Shown: positions 9,120-18,085, numbered from the stretch's first letter. The stretch is DNA of 64,000 nt from Martinezella dioscoreae (GCF_009176305.1 NZ_BLAJ01000003.1:682001-746000), one strand, 5' to 3'. A program made the numbers and translations. The notes: generated by a model from the letters alone, not told the origin.

Positions 9120-10481
9120 TTACTTGATGGCGTCCCAGGACTTCTGGATACCGTCGGCTACATCCTGAGCGGACTTGCCGCCGACGAAATCCACCATGCC
9201 CGTCCAGAACGAGCCTGCGCCGATCTTACCCGGCATCAGGTCGGAACCGTCGAAGCGGAAGGTGGTCGCCGTGGTCAGAATTTCGCCTTCCTTACGCAGC
9301 GTGTCGTTGGCGTAGGCAGCCGTGTTGACGGACTTGTAGGGCGTCAGGAAGCCGGACTGGGCCATCCAGACTTCCTGGGCGATCGGCGTCTGCAGGAACT
9401 GGATAAAGGCGCGAGCGGCCTTCGAATCCTTGGTGATGGCTGCCAGCGTGCCGGCACCGAGAACCGGCTTACCGAGTTCAGGATGCGCGGCGCTGGGCGG
9501 GAAGTAGAAGAAGTCCGCATCCTGGCCGAGCTTGGTGCCTTCCGGGAAGAAGGACGGGATGAAGGATGCCTGCTTGTGAAGGTAGCACTTCGGTGGGACC
9601 GTGAAGAGGCCCTTCGGGCTGTCACGGAAGTCGGTCGAGGCAACGGCCGCAACACCGCCGGCAACATATTTCGGATTCTTTGCAAACTTGCCGAATTCAT
9701 CGATCGCCGCAACGACCTTCGGATCATTGAACTTCAGCGAGTTATCGACCCAGTGATCATAATCCTGCGGCGTATTCAGACGCAGCATCAGATCTTCCAC
9801 CCAGTCGGTTGCCGGCCAGCCGGTCGCACCGCCAGAACCGAGGCCGATGCACCAGGGGGTACCGCCATCCTTGACGATCTGATCCGAAAGCTTGATCAGG
9901 TCCTCCATGGTCGTCGGAACCTTGTAGCCGGCTTCCTCGAAATTCTCAGGCACATACCAGACCAGCGACTTCAGGTCGGCCTTGTAGGGGAAGGCATAGA
10001 AGGCGTCCTTGCCGTCCTTGCCCTTGTAGGTGCCGTAGCCGACCCAGCTGTCGCCGGCGCCGTAATTGGTCTTGACCCAGGACGAGAGATCATCACCGAG
10101 CGGCGTTAGATAGCCCTTGCTGGCAAGGTTGGCGAGCAGGCCCGGTTGCGGGAGAATGGCGACATTCGGCGGCGACCCCGCCTGCGTGTCGATGACGATC
10201 TGCTGCTCGTAGTTTTCCGAGGACGAATATTTGGCGTTTACGCCGGTCGCTTCGGTGAAGTAGTTCAGGACGCTGGTGAAGAGAGCCTCGTCCTCGCCGC
10301 GCCAGGGGCCGAAGATGGTCAGCGTCTCGCCCTTCAGGTCGGCATGCGCCGCCTTGAAGTCGTCATAGCTCTTCCAGTTGAACTTGGAGTCCTGGCCCGG
10401 CTGGAACTTCAGATCGGCAGCCATCGCCGTACCGGCCACCAGAGCGGCGGCAGCGACGGTCATCAGAAACATTTTCTTCAT
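9120..10481 (-). CDS. aglE: alpha-glucoside substrate-binding protein AglE
   Basis: 453-residue periplasmic binding protein of the MalE-like family 1 type. The signal peptide is clear (MKKMFLMTVAAAALVAGTAMA, cleavage before ADLKFQPG). The mature part keeps the family pattern (GETLTIFGPWRGEDEALFTS; ENYEQQIVIDTQAGSPPNVA). ATG 10481 has GGGAGGA about 7 bases upstream, so the 21 codons of open frame before it are rejected. It is the promoter-proximal gene of the agl operon, divergent from aglR. Confidence 0.95.
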   Translation of the reverse strand: MKKMFLMTVAAAALVAGTAMAADLKFQPGQDSKFNWKSYDDFKAAHADLKGETLTIFGPWRGEDEALFTSVLNYFTEATGVNAKYSSSENYEQQIVIDTQAGSPPNVAILPQPGLLANLASKGYLTPLGDDLSSWVKTNYGAGDSWVGYGTYKGKDGKDAFYAFPYKADLKSLVWYVPENFEEAGYKVPTTMEDLIKLSDQIVKDGGTPWCIGLGSGGATGWPATDWVEDLMLRLNTPQDYDHWVDNSLKFNDPKVVAAIDEFGKFAKNPKYVAGGVAAVASTDFRDSPKGLFTVPPKCYLHKQASFIPSFFPEGTKLGQDADFFYFPPSAAHPELGKPVLGAGTLAAITKDSKAARAFIQFLQTPIAQEVWMAQSGFLTPYKSVNTAAYANDTLRKEGEILTTATTFRFDGSDLMPGKIGAGSFWTGMVDFVGGKSAQDVADGIQKSWDAIK

Positions 10482-10548
10482 GCGGTTGTCCTCCCTAATA
10501 ACGAAACCCATGAGCCCGGCACAGTTTTGTGCTGCGCGCCCCATTCCT

Positions 10549-10560
10549 CAAAGCGCTTTG
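10549..10560. promoter_or_regulatory. LacI-type operator 1 (aglE side)
   Basis: Perfect palindrome CAAAGCGCTTTG with the central CG step typical of LacI/GalR-family operators, about 68 bases upstream of the aglE start. It shares the core AAAGCGCTTT with a second site 160 bases away, which suggests AglR binding and possibly looping. Confidence 0.65.
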
Positions 10561-10711
10561 GCTACTCCTGTCATCCATTGAGAGCGGGATAAAGTCAAGC
10601 GATTTTCAGATTTCAGCCAGTATACACAGCAATTCTCGCGTTGCAGCATAGAATGCATGTCGATTTTTCACTAATTATCTTGTTTCCCACGCTTCTGCTG
10701 CTACATAATTG

Positions 10712-10721
10712 AAAGCGCTTT
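10712..10721. promoter_or_regulatory. LacI-type operator 2 (aglR side)
   Basis: Second AAAGCGCTTT palindrome, inside TTGAAAGCGCTTTGAAAG, about 70 bases upstream of the aglR GTG. Its placement fits autoregulation of aglR. The 310-base spacer 10482-10791 otherwise shows AT-rich promoter-like sequence and no gene. Confidence 0.65.
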
Positions 10722-10791
10722 GAAAGCCTGAGACTTTTCGGGAGGTTGTCTCGGCATCGTGGCGGCATGCAGTTGGAGGAGCCGAAATACC

Positions 10792-11823
10792 GTGAATCTG
10801 AAACAGCTATCGCACATGCTCGGGCTGTCGCAGACGACAGTCAGCCGGGCATTGAACGGATATCCGGAGGTCAATCGCGAGACTCGCGAGCGCGTTCTCA
10901 AAGCGGTTCGGGAAACCGGCTACCGACCGAACAAGGCGGCCCAGAGACTAGCGACCGGCAAAGCCGGCTCAATCGGGCTCGTCATGCCGACCTCACCCGG
11001 AAATTCCTCGGATGTGCACTTCTCGGAGTTTCTGACCGGCCTTGGCGAAGAAGCCTTGCGGCACGACTTCCATTTCGTATTGACTCCGGCGGATCCGAAT
11101 GATGAGGTCGGCGCCTTGCGGCGGCTGGCCGCCAGCGGCAATGTCGACGCGCTGTTCGTCAACTATATGCGCGGCCACGACCCCCGCCTGGAAATGCTGA
11201 AGTCGCTCTCCATGCCCTTCCTCGTGCATGGACGATCGATCGGCTCCGAGCCGGACTATCCCTTCCTGGATCTCGACAACGAAGCCGCTTTCTACGATGC
11301 CACGAAGCTGCTGCTGCAGCTCGGCCATCGGCGCTTTGCTCTTCTGAACGGCCCGATCTACCTCGATTTCGCCATTCGCCGGAAGAACGGCGTGGATGCG
11401 GCCCTCGCCGAACGTGGCCTGGCGCTTGAGGAGGCCTGCACCAGCCATACGCCGATGACGGACGAACAGGGCCTGCTCGCCATGGAACGCATTCTGCAGA
11501 TGGAAAAAGACAAGCGCCCGACGGCCGTGCTTTGCTCGAGTACGGTGCTGGCGCTCGGCGCCGTTCGCGCCATTAATCAGGCAAAGCTCAGGCTTGGCGA
11601 GGACATCTCGATGATTGCCCACGACGACGTGCTGACCTTGCTCAAGCCGGAAAACTTCACCGTGCCGCTGACGACCACGCGCTCGTCCCTGCGAGCCGCC
11701 GGTGTGCGCATCGCCGAGCGGCTGATCGGGGAAATCAAGCATACCGAAACATTTCCTGCGCAGGAATTGTGGAAGGCGGAACTGATCGTACGCGCATCGA
11801 CCGGCGTTGCGCCGGCCGACTGA
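10792..11823 (+). CDS. aglR: LacI-family regulator AglR
   Basis: 343 residues. The HTH and hinge are at the extreme N terminus (VNLKQLSHMLGLSQTTVSRA, then LNGYPEVNRETRERV), followed by a periplasmic-binding-like sensor domain (GSIGLVMPTSPGNSSDVHFS; VRAINQAKLRLGEDISMIAH). GTG 10792 is chosen because LacI proteins begin directly at the HTH and GGAGGA lies 11 bases upstream; an earlier GTG at 10759 adds an unrelated arm. It is divergent from aglEFGAK, the same arrangement as in S. meliloti, and is likely the alpha-glucoside-responsive repressor of that operon. It ends seven bases from the convergent folD stop. Confidence 0.93.
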   Translation: MNLKQLSHMLGLSQTTVSRALNGYPEVNRETRERVLKAVRETGYRPNKAAQRLATGKAGSIGLVMPTSPGNSSDVHFSEFLTGLGEEALRHDFHFVLTPADPNDEVGALRRLAASGNVDALFVNYMRGHDPRLEMLKSLSMPFLVHGRSIGSEPDYPFLDLDNEAAFYDATKLLLQLGHRRFALLNGPIYLDFAIRRKNGVDAALAERGLALEEACTSHTPMTDEQGLLAMERILQMEKDKRPTAVLCSSTVLALGAVRAINQAKLRLGEDISMIAHDDVLTLLKPENFTVPLTTTRSSLRAAGVRIAERLIGEIKHTETFPAQELWKAELIVRASTGVAPAD

Positions 11824-11830
11824 TATCTGT

Positions 11831-12730
11831 TTAGAATTTCGGCGGCTTCTTACCCGCGGCGCGATGGGCAGCGATGACGGTATTGGCCATCAGCATGGCG
11901 ATGGTCATCGGTCCGACACCGCCGGGAACCGGCGTGATCGCGGCGGCGACATTCGAGGCTTCACCATAGGCGACATCGCCGACCAGCCGGCTCTTGCCTT
12001 CGCCGCGCTCGGGTGCATCGATCCGGTTGATGCCGACATCGATGACGGTGGCACCGGGCTTCACCCAATCGGCCTTGACCATCTCGGGACGGCCGACGGC
12101 TGCCACCAGAATATCGGCACCCTTTGCGACGGAGGAGAGATCCTTCGTGCGCGAATGCGCCGTCGTGACAGTCGCATTGGCAGACAGCAGCAATTGCGCC
12201 ATCGGCTTACCGAACAGGTTGGAGCGGCCAATGACCACCGCATTCAGACCCGACAGGTCCTCGCCATGGATGGAGCGTACCAAAAGCATGGCGCCGGCCG
12301 GCGTACAGGAGATCAGCCCGGTTTCGAGATCGCCGGTCGCAAGCTTGCCGGCATTGACCACATGCAAGCCATCGACATCCTTCTCCGGCTTGATCGACTG
12401 AATGATGTCATCCGAATTCAGATGCTTCGGCAGCGGCAGCTGTACGAGAATGCCGTGGATGGAGGCATCGTCGTTCAGCGAGGCCACGAGCTTCGCTAGT
12501 TCTTCCTGCGTCGTCTCCGCCGGCAGCGTGTGCTGGATGGACTTGAAGCCGCACTCCTTGGCCATCTTGCTCTTGGAGTTCACATAGGCGTGGCTGGCCG
12601 GATCGTCGCCGACGATGACGACCGCAAGCCCGGTCTTCACACCGGCCTCCGCCTCAAGTTCCGCCGCCGCAGCCTTCACGGCCTCGATCACCGAAGCTGC
12701 TGCTTGTTTCCCGTCGATCACTGTCGTCAC
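11831..12730 (-). CDS. folD: methylenetetrahydrofolate dehydrogenase/cyclohydrolase FolD
   Basis: 299-residue bifunctional enzyme interconverting 5,10-methylene-, 5,10-methenyl- and 10-formyl-tetrahydrofolate with NADP. Diagnostic motifs: [17 protein letters not shown] with the catalytic Lys, [43 protein letters not shown] and [18 protein letters not shown] 12730 gives the normal N terminus ([11 protein letters not shown]) and has GGGAGA upstream; the 33 open codons before it do not belong to the family. It looks monocistronic. Confidence 0.96.
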   Translation of the reverse strand: MTTVIDGKQAAASVIEAVKAAAAELEAEAGVKTGLAVVIVGDDPASHAYVNSKSKMAKECGFKSIQHTLPAETTQEELAKLVASLNDDASIHGILVQLPLPKHLNSDDIIQSIKPEKDVDGLHVVNAGKLATGDLETGLISCTPAGAMLLVRSIHGEDLSGLNAVVIGRSNLFGKPMAQLLLSANATVTTAHSRTKDLSSVAKGADILVAAVGRPEMVKADWVKPGATVIDVGINRIDAPERGEGKSRLVGDVAYGEASNVAAAITPVPGGVGPMTIAMLMANTVIAAHRAAGKKPPKF

Positions 12731-12847
12731 GCTCGTCTCCCGATCATGAATTCGCTGGCAATCTACAGGCCATCCGCCCGAGGGAGTTGCCTGCCAACGC
12801 CCTATGGTGTCTGAAAGCGGTAATTGCAAGGGAAAACGATGCAGCGC

Positions 12848-14767
12848 TCAGCCGCGATCCTGATGCCGGCGCACCGCGTAGGTTTCGACTTTGGCACGGA
12901 GGGACGCAAGTTCCTGCTGGATGCGGACCCACTCGTCCGCCATATCGAGCTGATCTGCACCATCGGAAACAAAAGCAGCCGATGGCTCCGGCGCGATCGC
13001 CGGCAATGATGGGAGCTCCATATCATCGTCATGATGCAAAGCGTGAGCCATCGGCATGATGCTCTCCTCGTCCGCTTGGTCTTCTGCCAGTTCCGCGCTG
13101 GCCAGCCACTTGCGCAGGAATATGGCGCAAAGTGCCAGGCCAAACCCCGCGAGGAAGCCGGCAGCCTGATTGCTCGCAAGATGATCATCCAGCGGCGCGG
13201 CGGAAGCGACCGCCTGGGACAATACCGTCAGCGGTGGCTTGGCTTCCGACACCGTCATGGCGGCATTCTGCTGGTCCGCCTCATAGTGGCTCTGCGCTGT
13301 CGCGACGGCATTCTGGAGCTGTGCGAGACGGCCGAGATCGACATCGCTCCCCGCCTGACTGACGGCAGTCATTTGCGAAGAGAGAGAAGCCTGTTTCTCA
13401 AGAGCCGCTTTCACGTCCGCTTCGCTGCTGACGGCCAGACGTTGTAGCTGGCTGCGCATATTGGCCGCAAGATCATCGACGGTGGCCTGCTGTGCAAGCA
13501 GGCGAGGATGGCGCGGGCCGAGCTGCACCGAGAGCTGGGTCAGCTGTGATTTGGCGGCGTTGTAACGGCTGCGCAGATCATCAAGTCCCGGCGACGAAAG
13601 ATCGCCTGACAATGCACCGGTCAGCACCGATGCCAGCGTGGCCGATTTGACGGCCGCGAGACGGGCCTTGGCCGTGCGTACCGCCAGATCGGCTGCCTTT
13701 ATCTGCGCATCCAGCTGCTGACGCTGCTGCCGGAGCGCTTCCGCCGCAGCAATCCTGTCTTCGCCATAGCGCGCCTTGAATTCGGCAAGGGCGGCGGCGG
13801 CGCGATCGAGCTCCTTTCGGCTGCGATCAGCCGCCGTTTCGACCCCAAGCGACGTACCGGCCGCCTTTGCAACAGCGGGATCATAAAGGGAAGCGATAAC
13901 AAGCCGGTTGGCAATATCGGCCGATCTGGCAGGATCGCCCGACGTAACGCTCAGGCGCAGCAGACCCGTCTGATTATCGATATCGACGGCAATGTCTTTG
14001 CGCAGCGTTGCCTGCGCGCGTGACGGCGCGTCGGATGCGTTGCCGCTGCCGGAAAGCAGCTCGACGGCAACCCCGAGAGCGCCTGCGCGACTGCCGGTAA
14101 ATTCCGGATCGCGGTCAAGCTTCATCCTGGCGACAATGTCGGACAATACGGCTGGCGCGACGAGACGCGTCGCCGCGACATCCAGCAGGGCCTGACGCCC
14201 GCGACCTTCGCCCTCCGCATGCAAAACAGCCTGCGACACATAGAGCGGCGGCGGGGCAAGCAGGGTGGGAATAGCCGCCCCCATCAGCGCGGCCGCGGCA
14301 ATGAAACAGACAGCGCCAAAGCTGAGGGACCAGCGTCCGGCCCGAGATACTTGTTCAACGACAACCGGAGCGGGGGCGACCTGCCGCGGAAGCTCCCCTA
14401 TGCCTTCAAGCAGATCGGGCACGAATTCCAGCAAATCGGGCGTAGGCTCCGATGCCTGCTCGGATATTTCGCGGCGTTCCGGGCGGTAGACGTGCGAGAC
14501 ATCTTCCGTCTGCTCAGCCGCCGTTCCGATCTCCGGCGATCGTCCTCGACCGGACACCGGATAGGGATCGCCATTCAACCGTCTGCGCAGGATGGCGCGC
14601 AGTTCCGCATCGCGCGGGTCGTCGGAGTTGGCAGCGCGTAAGTTCACCGCGCTACCCAAGCCATCATCTTCATCGTAAGGGGAGATATGCCGGACGGATC
14701 GCCGCGAAACCTTTTGGGTTTCCGCATCGTCGGGGTGGAATCCGGTCCTGGCTTTGCTTTCAAACAT
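12848..14767 (-). CDS. Wzz/GumC/ExoP-like polysaccharide chain-length protein without kinase domain
   Basis: 639 residues. A cytoplasmic, charged N-terminal region (1-145) leads to a membrane segment (about 147-170, WSLSFGAVCFIAAAALMGAA), a large periplasmic part with long coiled coils (about 310-510), and a second membrane segment (about 535-555, GFLAGFGLALCAIFL). The sequence QLGPRHPRLLAQQATVDDL matches the GNVR/Wzz C-terminal motif. There is no Walker motif after the second segment, so the tyrosine-kinase part of ExoP-type copolymerases is missing. It probably sets polysaccharide length or assists export. It follows the WecG-type gene by 99 bases on the same strand, so the two may be cotranscribed. 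Confidence 0.8.
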   Translation of the reverse strand: MFESKARTGFHPDDAETQKVSRRSVRHISPYDEDDGLGSAVNLRAANSDDPRDAELRAILRRRLNGDPYPVSGRGRSPEIGTAAEQTEDVSHVYRPERREISEQASEPTPDLLEFVPDLLEGIGELPRQVAPAPVVVEQVSRAGRWSLSFGAVCFIAAAALMGAAIPTLLAPPPLYVSQAVLHAEGEGRGRQALLDVAATRLVAPAVLSDIVARMKLDRDPEFTGSRAGALGVAVELLSGSGNASDAPSRAQATLRKDIAVDIDNQTGLLRLSVTSGDPARSADIANRLVIASLYDPAVAKAAGTSLGVETAADRSRKELDRAAAALAEFKARYGEDRIAAAEALRQQRQQLDAQIKAADLAVRTAKARLAAVKSATLASVLTGALSGDLSSPGLDDLRSRYNAAKSQLTQLSVQLGPRHPRLLAQQATVDDLAANMRSQLQRLAVSSEADVKAALEKQASLSSQMTAVSQAGSDVDLGRLAQLQNAVATAQSHYEADQQNAAMTVSEAKPPLTVLSQAVASAAPLDDHLASNQAAGFLAGFGLALCAIFLRKWLASAELAEDQADEESIMPMAHALHHDDDMELPSLPAIAPEPSAAFVSDGADQLDMADEWVRIQQELASLRAKVETYAVRRHQDRG

Positions 14768-14866
14768 GGAGGGTTATCTCGCGCACATGGTCCGAGACCA
14801 ATGCAAATGGTTAACCCACTCTAAAATTTCATGCCAAAGAAAGAGTTAACGCCAAGCCCGCAAATA

Positions 14867-15757
14867 CTAGCTTGCTAATTTATTCGGCGGGGCAATACGC
14901 CGCTGCGGCAAAGGATGCGGCTCTGCGCGAAGGACGCGCTCCTTGCGACCAAACTGATGCCTGACAACCTGATAGAAGAATAACGGTATGCCCAGCATGT
15001 AACGCCGCCAGAGCCTATTCGGCTCCAACACCAGACGAAACAGCCACTCGCTGCGCATCGCACGCACGAGCCTCGGCGCCCGCGGCACCGTCTCGGAAAT
15101 GAAATCGAACAAGGCGCCGACGGTCAGGACGAGGCGTGCATGCTGCGGCCCGACATGTTCGGCAACCCATTTTTCCTGCAGCGGCGTGCCCATTCCGACG
15201 ATCAGCACGTCGATCTTCTGGCGGCTGATTTCCGCGGTCACTGCATTGCTCCGCGCCGGATCGAAGAAACCGTCCGATACGACGATGAACTGGTGCCACG
15301 GGGCGTGCTGGCGAAATTTCTCCGCTGCCTTCTCGACGACGGAGCGCTTGCCGCCCAAGAGACCGATCCGCCTCGGCCGCTCCATGAATGTCAGCAGCGC
15401 GGGCACGAAATCCGTGCCGTTCAGATTGGCCGGGAAAGGTTCGCCATGAGCGACGCGCGATGCGATGTCGAGGCCAACGCCATCGGGAAGAACCAGATTA
15501 TGCTCAAGGACATTGCGGTAGCTGTCATCGCGCAGCATGACCAGCATGTTATGAGCATTGACGAAGGAGATCGAGGTCTGCCCGACCGGCAGGGATGCAA
15601 GCTCGTTGACGAACGTCAGCGCGTCATCCCAGCCCAGATCGCATACCGGCAGATCGAAGATCATGCGGCGCGACGCGACGACGGCAAAATCGGCTACCTG
15701 GTTCAATCCAACACCCTCCTGCCCGGCATCGTTAATGCGCATGATGCCGGTACGCAT
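14867..15757 (-). CDS. WecG/TagA/CpsF family glycosyltransferase
   Basis: 296 residues. Family motifs are clear: ISFVNAHNMLVMLRD, LPDGVGLDIASR, GTDFVPAL, RIGLLGGKRSVVEKAAEKF, IVGMGTPLQEKWVAEH and VGALFDFISETVPRAP. Members transfer a (N-acetyl)mannosaminuronate-like or similar sugar to lipid-linked intermediates of surface polysaccharides at the membrane face. ATG 15757 is preferred because GTGAGGGG lies at good distance; an ATG at 15766 and a GTG at 15775 are in frame. It neighbours the ExoP-like gene, which supports a role in a surface polysaccharide, but the actual sugar is unknown. Confidence 0.88.
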   Translation of the reverse strand: MRTGIMRINDAGQEGVGLNQVADFAVVASRRMIFDLPVCDLGWDDALTFVNELASLPVGQTSISFVNAHNMLVMLRDDSYRNVLEHNLVLPDGVGLDIASRVAHGEPFPANLNGTDFVPALLTFMERPRRIGLLGGKRSVVEKAAEKFRQHAPWHQFIVVSDGFFDPARSNAVTAEISRQKIDVLIVGMGTPLQEKWVAEHVGPQHARLVLTVGALFDFISETVPRAPRLVRAMRSEWLFRLVLEPNRLWRRYMLGIPLFFYQVVRHQFGRKERVLRAEPHPLPQRRIAPPNKLAS

Positions 15758-15828
15758 AAAGCCCATGCCCCTCACCGTTCATCGGTGCGGCGACTGGGAG
15801 GCATGGCTTGGAGGAGTTTATAGCAAGA

Positions 15829-15866
15829 CAAATCCAACTTTCCGTTAGGAAGGAAGGTTGGATTTG
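15829..15866. repeat. inverted repeat, loop 18
   Basis: CAAATCCAAC (15829-15838) and GTTGGATTTG (15857-15866) form 10-bp perfect arms, with further partial pairing inside (TTTCC/GGAAG). It is in the 202-base spacer between the WecG-type gene and the end of the flagellar operon. It may end the flagellar transcript, although no T-run follows on the minus strand. Confidence 0.5.
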
Positions 15867-15902
15867 CCGGAAATCAGCAGGGATCTGTTAAGCATATCTG
15901 CA

Positions 15903-15926
15903 GAATGTAAGACATTGCTTACATTC
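15903..15926. promoter_or_regulatory. inverted repeat, possible operator
   Basis: GAATGTAAG (15903-15911) and CTTACATTC (15918-15926), a 9-bp perfect inverted repeat with a 6-base spacer, about 146 bases upstream of the WecG-type start. The short spacer and AT content fit a dimeric regulator site better than a terminator, but the binding protein is unknown. Confidence 0.4.
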
Positions 15927-15959
15927 TTGCGTGAATCGACATCTTGCGGCCGGGAAATA

Positions 15960-16487
15960 TCACTCGACCGGCACCTTGTCCTTGGCCGCATCCTGCACGA
16001 TCTTGACAGGCTTGACCGTTCTCTTGCCCACGCTTTCCCCACCGTGGGTTTCTTCCTTGGAGAGATAGTCAAGCTGTTCGATCAGCACGTCGGCGACGTA
16101 ATCACCGCCGAGCCGCTCGTTCATCCGCTTCTTCAGATCGGCGCGGAAGGCGGCAACGTCGAAATTCTGTGCATGCGAAATATCGATCGTCTTGTTGCCG
16201 ATCAACAGCGAAAAGAGCTCATCGGTCGTCAACTCCGGCAGAGGTATCTGAAACGCATTCGCCTTGCCCTTCTCCATCATGAAGGAAATGCGCGTCAGGA
16301 AATAGCCGGTCACCTGGCCGTTGGAGATAACGGGGACGTTGATCGACTCGCCCTTGACGAGCTCCTGCTGCGCCTTCTTGGCGTCATCAGGACTGATCGC
16401 GGGCGCCGTCGCCACCTGCACCGAAAAATAGACCGAGGCCAATGTTACGACGCAGACCCACAGGCCGATGATAACGAGCTTGATCAT
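15960..16487 (-). CDS. membrane-anchored conserved protein at end of flgK-flhA operon
   Basis: 175 residues. An N-terminal hydrophobic helix (KLVIIGLWVCVVTLASVYFS, residues 3-22) anchors or exports a soluble periplasmic part. The pattern SINVPVISNGQVTGYFLTRI then FMMEKGKANAF recalls FliL-like or secreted sensor strands, but no family can be named. The start overlaps the stop of the FlgN-like gene by ATGA, and the next overlap upstream is also ATGA, so it is translated as part of the flagellar operon. A flagellar role is inferred only from this coupling. Confidence 0.75.
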   Translation of the reverse strand: MIKLVIIGLWVCVVTLASVYFSVQVATAPAISPDDAKKAQQELVKGESINVPVISNGQVTGYFLTRISFMMEKGKANAFQIPLPELTTDELFSLLIGNKTIDISHAQNFDVAAFRADLKKRMNERLGGDYVADVLIEQLDYLSKEETHGGESVGKRTVKPVKIVQDAAKDKVPVE

Positions 16488-16870
16488 CCGGCCTCACGGA
16501 CGCGGAATTGCTCCTGCGAGTAGGTGCCGTCCGCATCGACATTCTGCACGGCATTCTTCAAAATCTCGGCGACGGCGCGCACGGCCTCGAGATGAGCCTC
16601 GACGCGGCGGGCGTTCAGAACCAGCTTCTTCTTCAGATCATGCAGCTGCTCGATATGGGCGGCGGCAAGATCGGCCGGATCGGTATCGCGAAACAGCATC
16701 GACAATTCGTAAAGGCAGCGGCTCTTGTGAGCGTTCGATACCTTGAGATCGAATTCCGGGTCTGTGCCGATCCGGTTGTTCTCATTGTCGATGATCATCT
16801 CCAGGCGGCCAAGGACAGACTTGATCCGATAGTCCTGCGACATCATTTCCATGTTTGTTACCTCGCTCAT
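16484..16870 (-). CDS. flgN: FlgN-like flagellar export chaperone (probable)
   Basis: 128 residues, almost wholly helical and charged (RIKSVLGRLEMIIDNENNRI; KKKLVLNARRVEAHLEAVRA). This size and pattern fit FlgN-type chaperones, which hold FlgK and FlgL before export, and the gene lies next to flgJ and in the same operon as flgK/flgL. It overlaps flgJ and the following gene by ATGA at both ends. Sequence evidence alone is weak; another cytoplasmic flagellar helper is possible. Confidence 0.55.
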   Translation of the reverse strand: MSEVTNMEMMSQDYRIKSVLGRLEMIIDNENNRIGTDPEFDLKVSNAHKSRCLYELSMLFRDTDPADLAAAHIEQLHDLKKKLVLNARRVEAHLEAVRAVAEILKNAVQNVDADGTYSQEQFRVREAG

Positions 16871-17463
16871 GCTTTCTGGGACGTCAACGAATTCTGGTTG
16901 GTGATGCTGTTGTTGCCGTCATTATCGGCATCGGCGGCGGCCAGCGTCTTGCGCTGAAAATCGGTAATCGCACTAAGCGCCATCTTCTTGTCATTCTCAT
17001 CGGTCGCGGAGTGGATGGCGCCGGTATTGCGCATCTTGTCGACCTGCTCCTTGTACATTTTCTCAGCGATGCCCACGCCGCCATTCTTGGAGATCGTGTC
17101 GCCCAACTGCTCGGCCATCATGCCCTTCCAGATTTCGCCGGCGGAACCCTTGCCGTAGAGCGTCTCGCTGCTCGGCAGCATGTTCTTCACGAAGTTCTGC
17201 AGCACCATGGACTCGAACTTGCGATAGGCCTGCGGGACCTTGGTCCCAGCCACATGCGTATTGGCGTTGGCGAGGCCCGCCTGGGTGGCGGCGCTGTTCA
17301 TCGCATCCACCGTCGCGCCGAAGCCATTGCCGTTTTCGGCCAGGCTGGTGGCGGCGAAAGCGGCCCGATTGGCAGCAAGCTTGGCCTGCGCGGCCTCGAC
17401 ATCGGCGGGATTTGCCGCCTTGACGACATCGAGGACCAAATCACTCGGAGGCGAAATAGCCAC
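16867..17463 (-). CDS. flgJ: rod-binding protein FlgJ, single-domain form
   Basis: 198 residues. Residues about 75-135 hold the rod-binding domain (YRKFESMVLQNFVKNMLPSS, then GSAGEIWKGMMAEQLGDTIS, GGVGIAEKMY). There is no C-terminal muramidase domain, as is usual in alphaproteobacteria; the separate lytic transglycosylase gene at 26772 can supply that activity. FlgJ acts in the periplasm during rod assembly. It follows the FliJ-like gene by 134 bases and overlaps the FlgN-like gene. Confidence 0.9.
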   Translation of the reverse strand: MAISPPSDLVLDVVKAANPADVEAAQAKLAANRAAFAATSLAENGNGFGATVDAMNSAATQAGLANANTHVAGTKVPQAYRKFESMVLQNFVKNMLPSSETLYGKGSAGEIWKGMMAEQLGDTISKNGGVGIAEKMYKEQVDKMRNTGAIHSATDENDKKMALSAITDFQRKTLAAADADNDGNNSITNQNSLTSQKA

Positions 17464-17597
17464 GTCACGTCTCCTTCTGCTCTCGCATATCCGGAAAATG
17501 CGCAGCTCAGCGCCTATCTCAGGACATGTCGAATCAAACTGTTAGAGCAGGTCGGCAACCCAACGCTGCGAATCCCGCTCCATGATCGCGACGATTA

Positions 17598-18014
17598 TTA
17601 TTTTTGAACCTTGCTGGAGGCTGGCGTTGCGCCGGCGAAACGCTGATCGATGATATCGTAGACGGCATTGTCGTCCGATTCTCGCAATTCGAGCTCGCGC
17701 GCATCCTTCATGTGCTCTTCCAGCCTGTCGGCCTTGGTGCGCTCCTGCTGGACCTTCATCTGAATGAGCGTCTGGATGCTTTCCAGCTGCTGATCCCGGA
17801 TCATCAGGCGGCCGTAACGCTCGGCGTAATGGATCGAGAACGCCATGTGCACCGGATCGACCGAACCGATGGCAACCATGACCCGCTCCATCGCTTCCGT
17901 CACTTCGGCGCGCTGCCGGGTCGTATCGGCAAGCTCGTTTTCCGCCATCCGTTCCAGATGGCGCTGCACTGCGACCAGGCGCTTCAGTTTTTCGGAGCGG
18001 CTTTTCTCCGCCAT
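17598..18014 (-). CDS. coiled-coil protein, FliJ-like (probable)
   Basis: 138 residues, strongly charged and helical from the first residue (SEKLKRLVAVQRHLERMAEN ... QLESIQTLIQMKVQQERTKA), with no signal peptide. Length, N-terminal pattern and two-helix coiled-coil layout resemble FliJ, the central stalk of the export ATPase. It sits between fliR and flgJ, 71 bases after fliR, while fliI is more than 30 kb away. No FliJ-specific motif can be seen, so the assignment is by form and context. Confidence 0.5.
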   Translation of the reverse strand: MAEKSRSEKLKRLVAVQRHLERMAENELADTTRQRAEVTEAMERVMVAIGSVDPVHMAFSIHYAERYGRLMIRDQQLESIQTLIQMKVQQERTKADRLEEHMKDARELELRESDDNAVYDIIDQRFAGATPASSKVQK

Positions 18015-18085
18015 CGTCTACCTACCCGCCGGCTGCTTTTGCCGGCCCTGCCCGAATCGGGCTTCTTCATCTGTCCGCCTACGGG

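Noticed and set aside
18020..18065. Small GC palindromes between the FliJ-like gene and fliR taken as a terminator
   Set aside because: Stems are 5-6 bp and no T-run follows; flagellar genes continue on the same strand on both sides.
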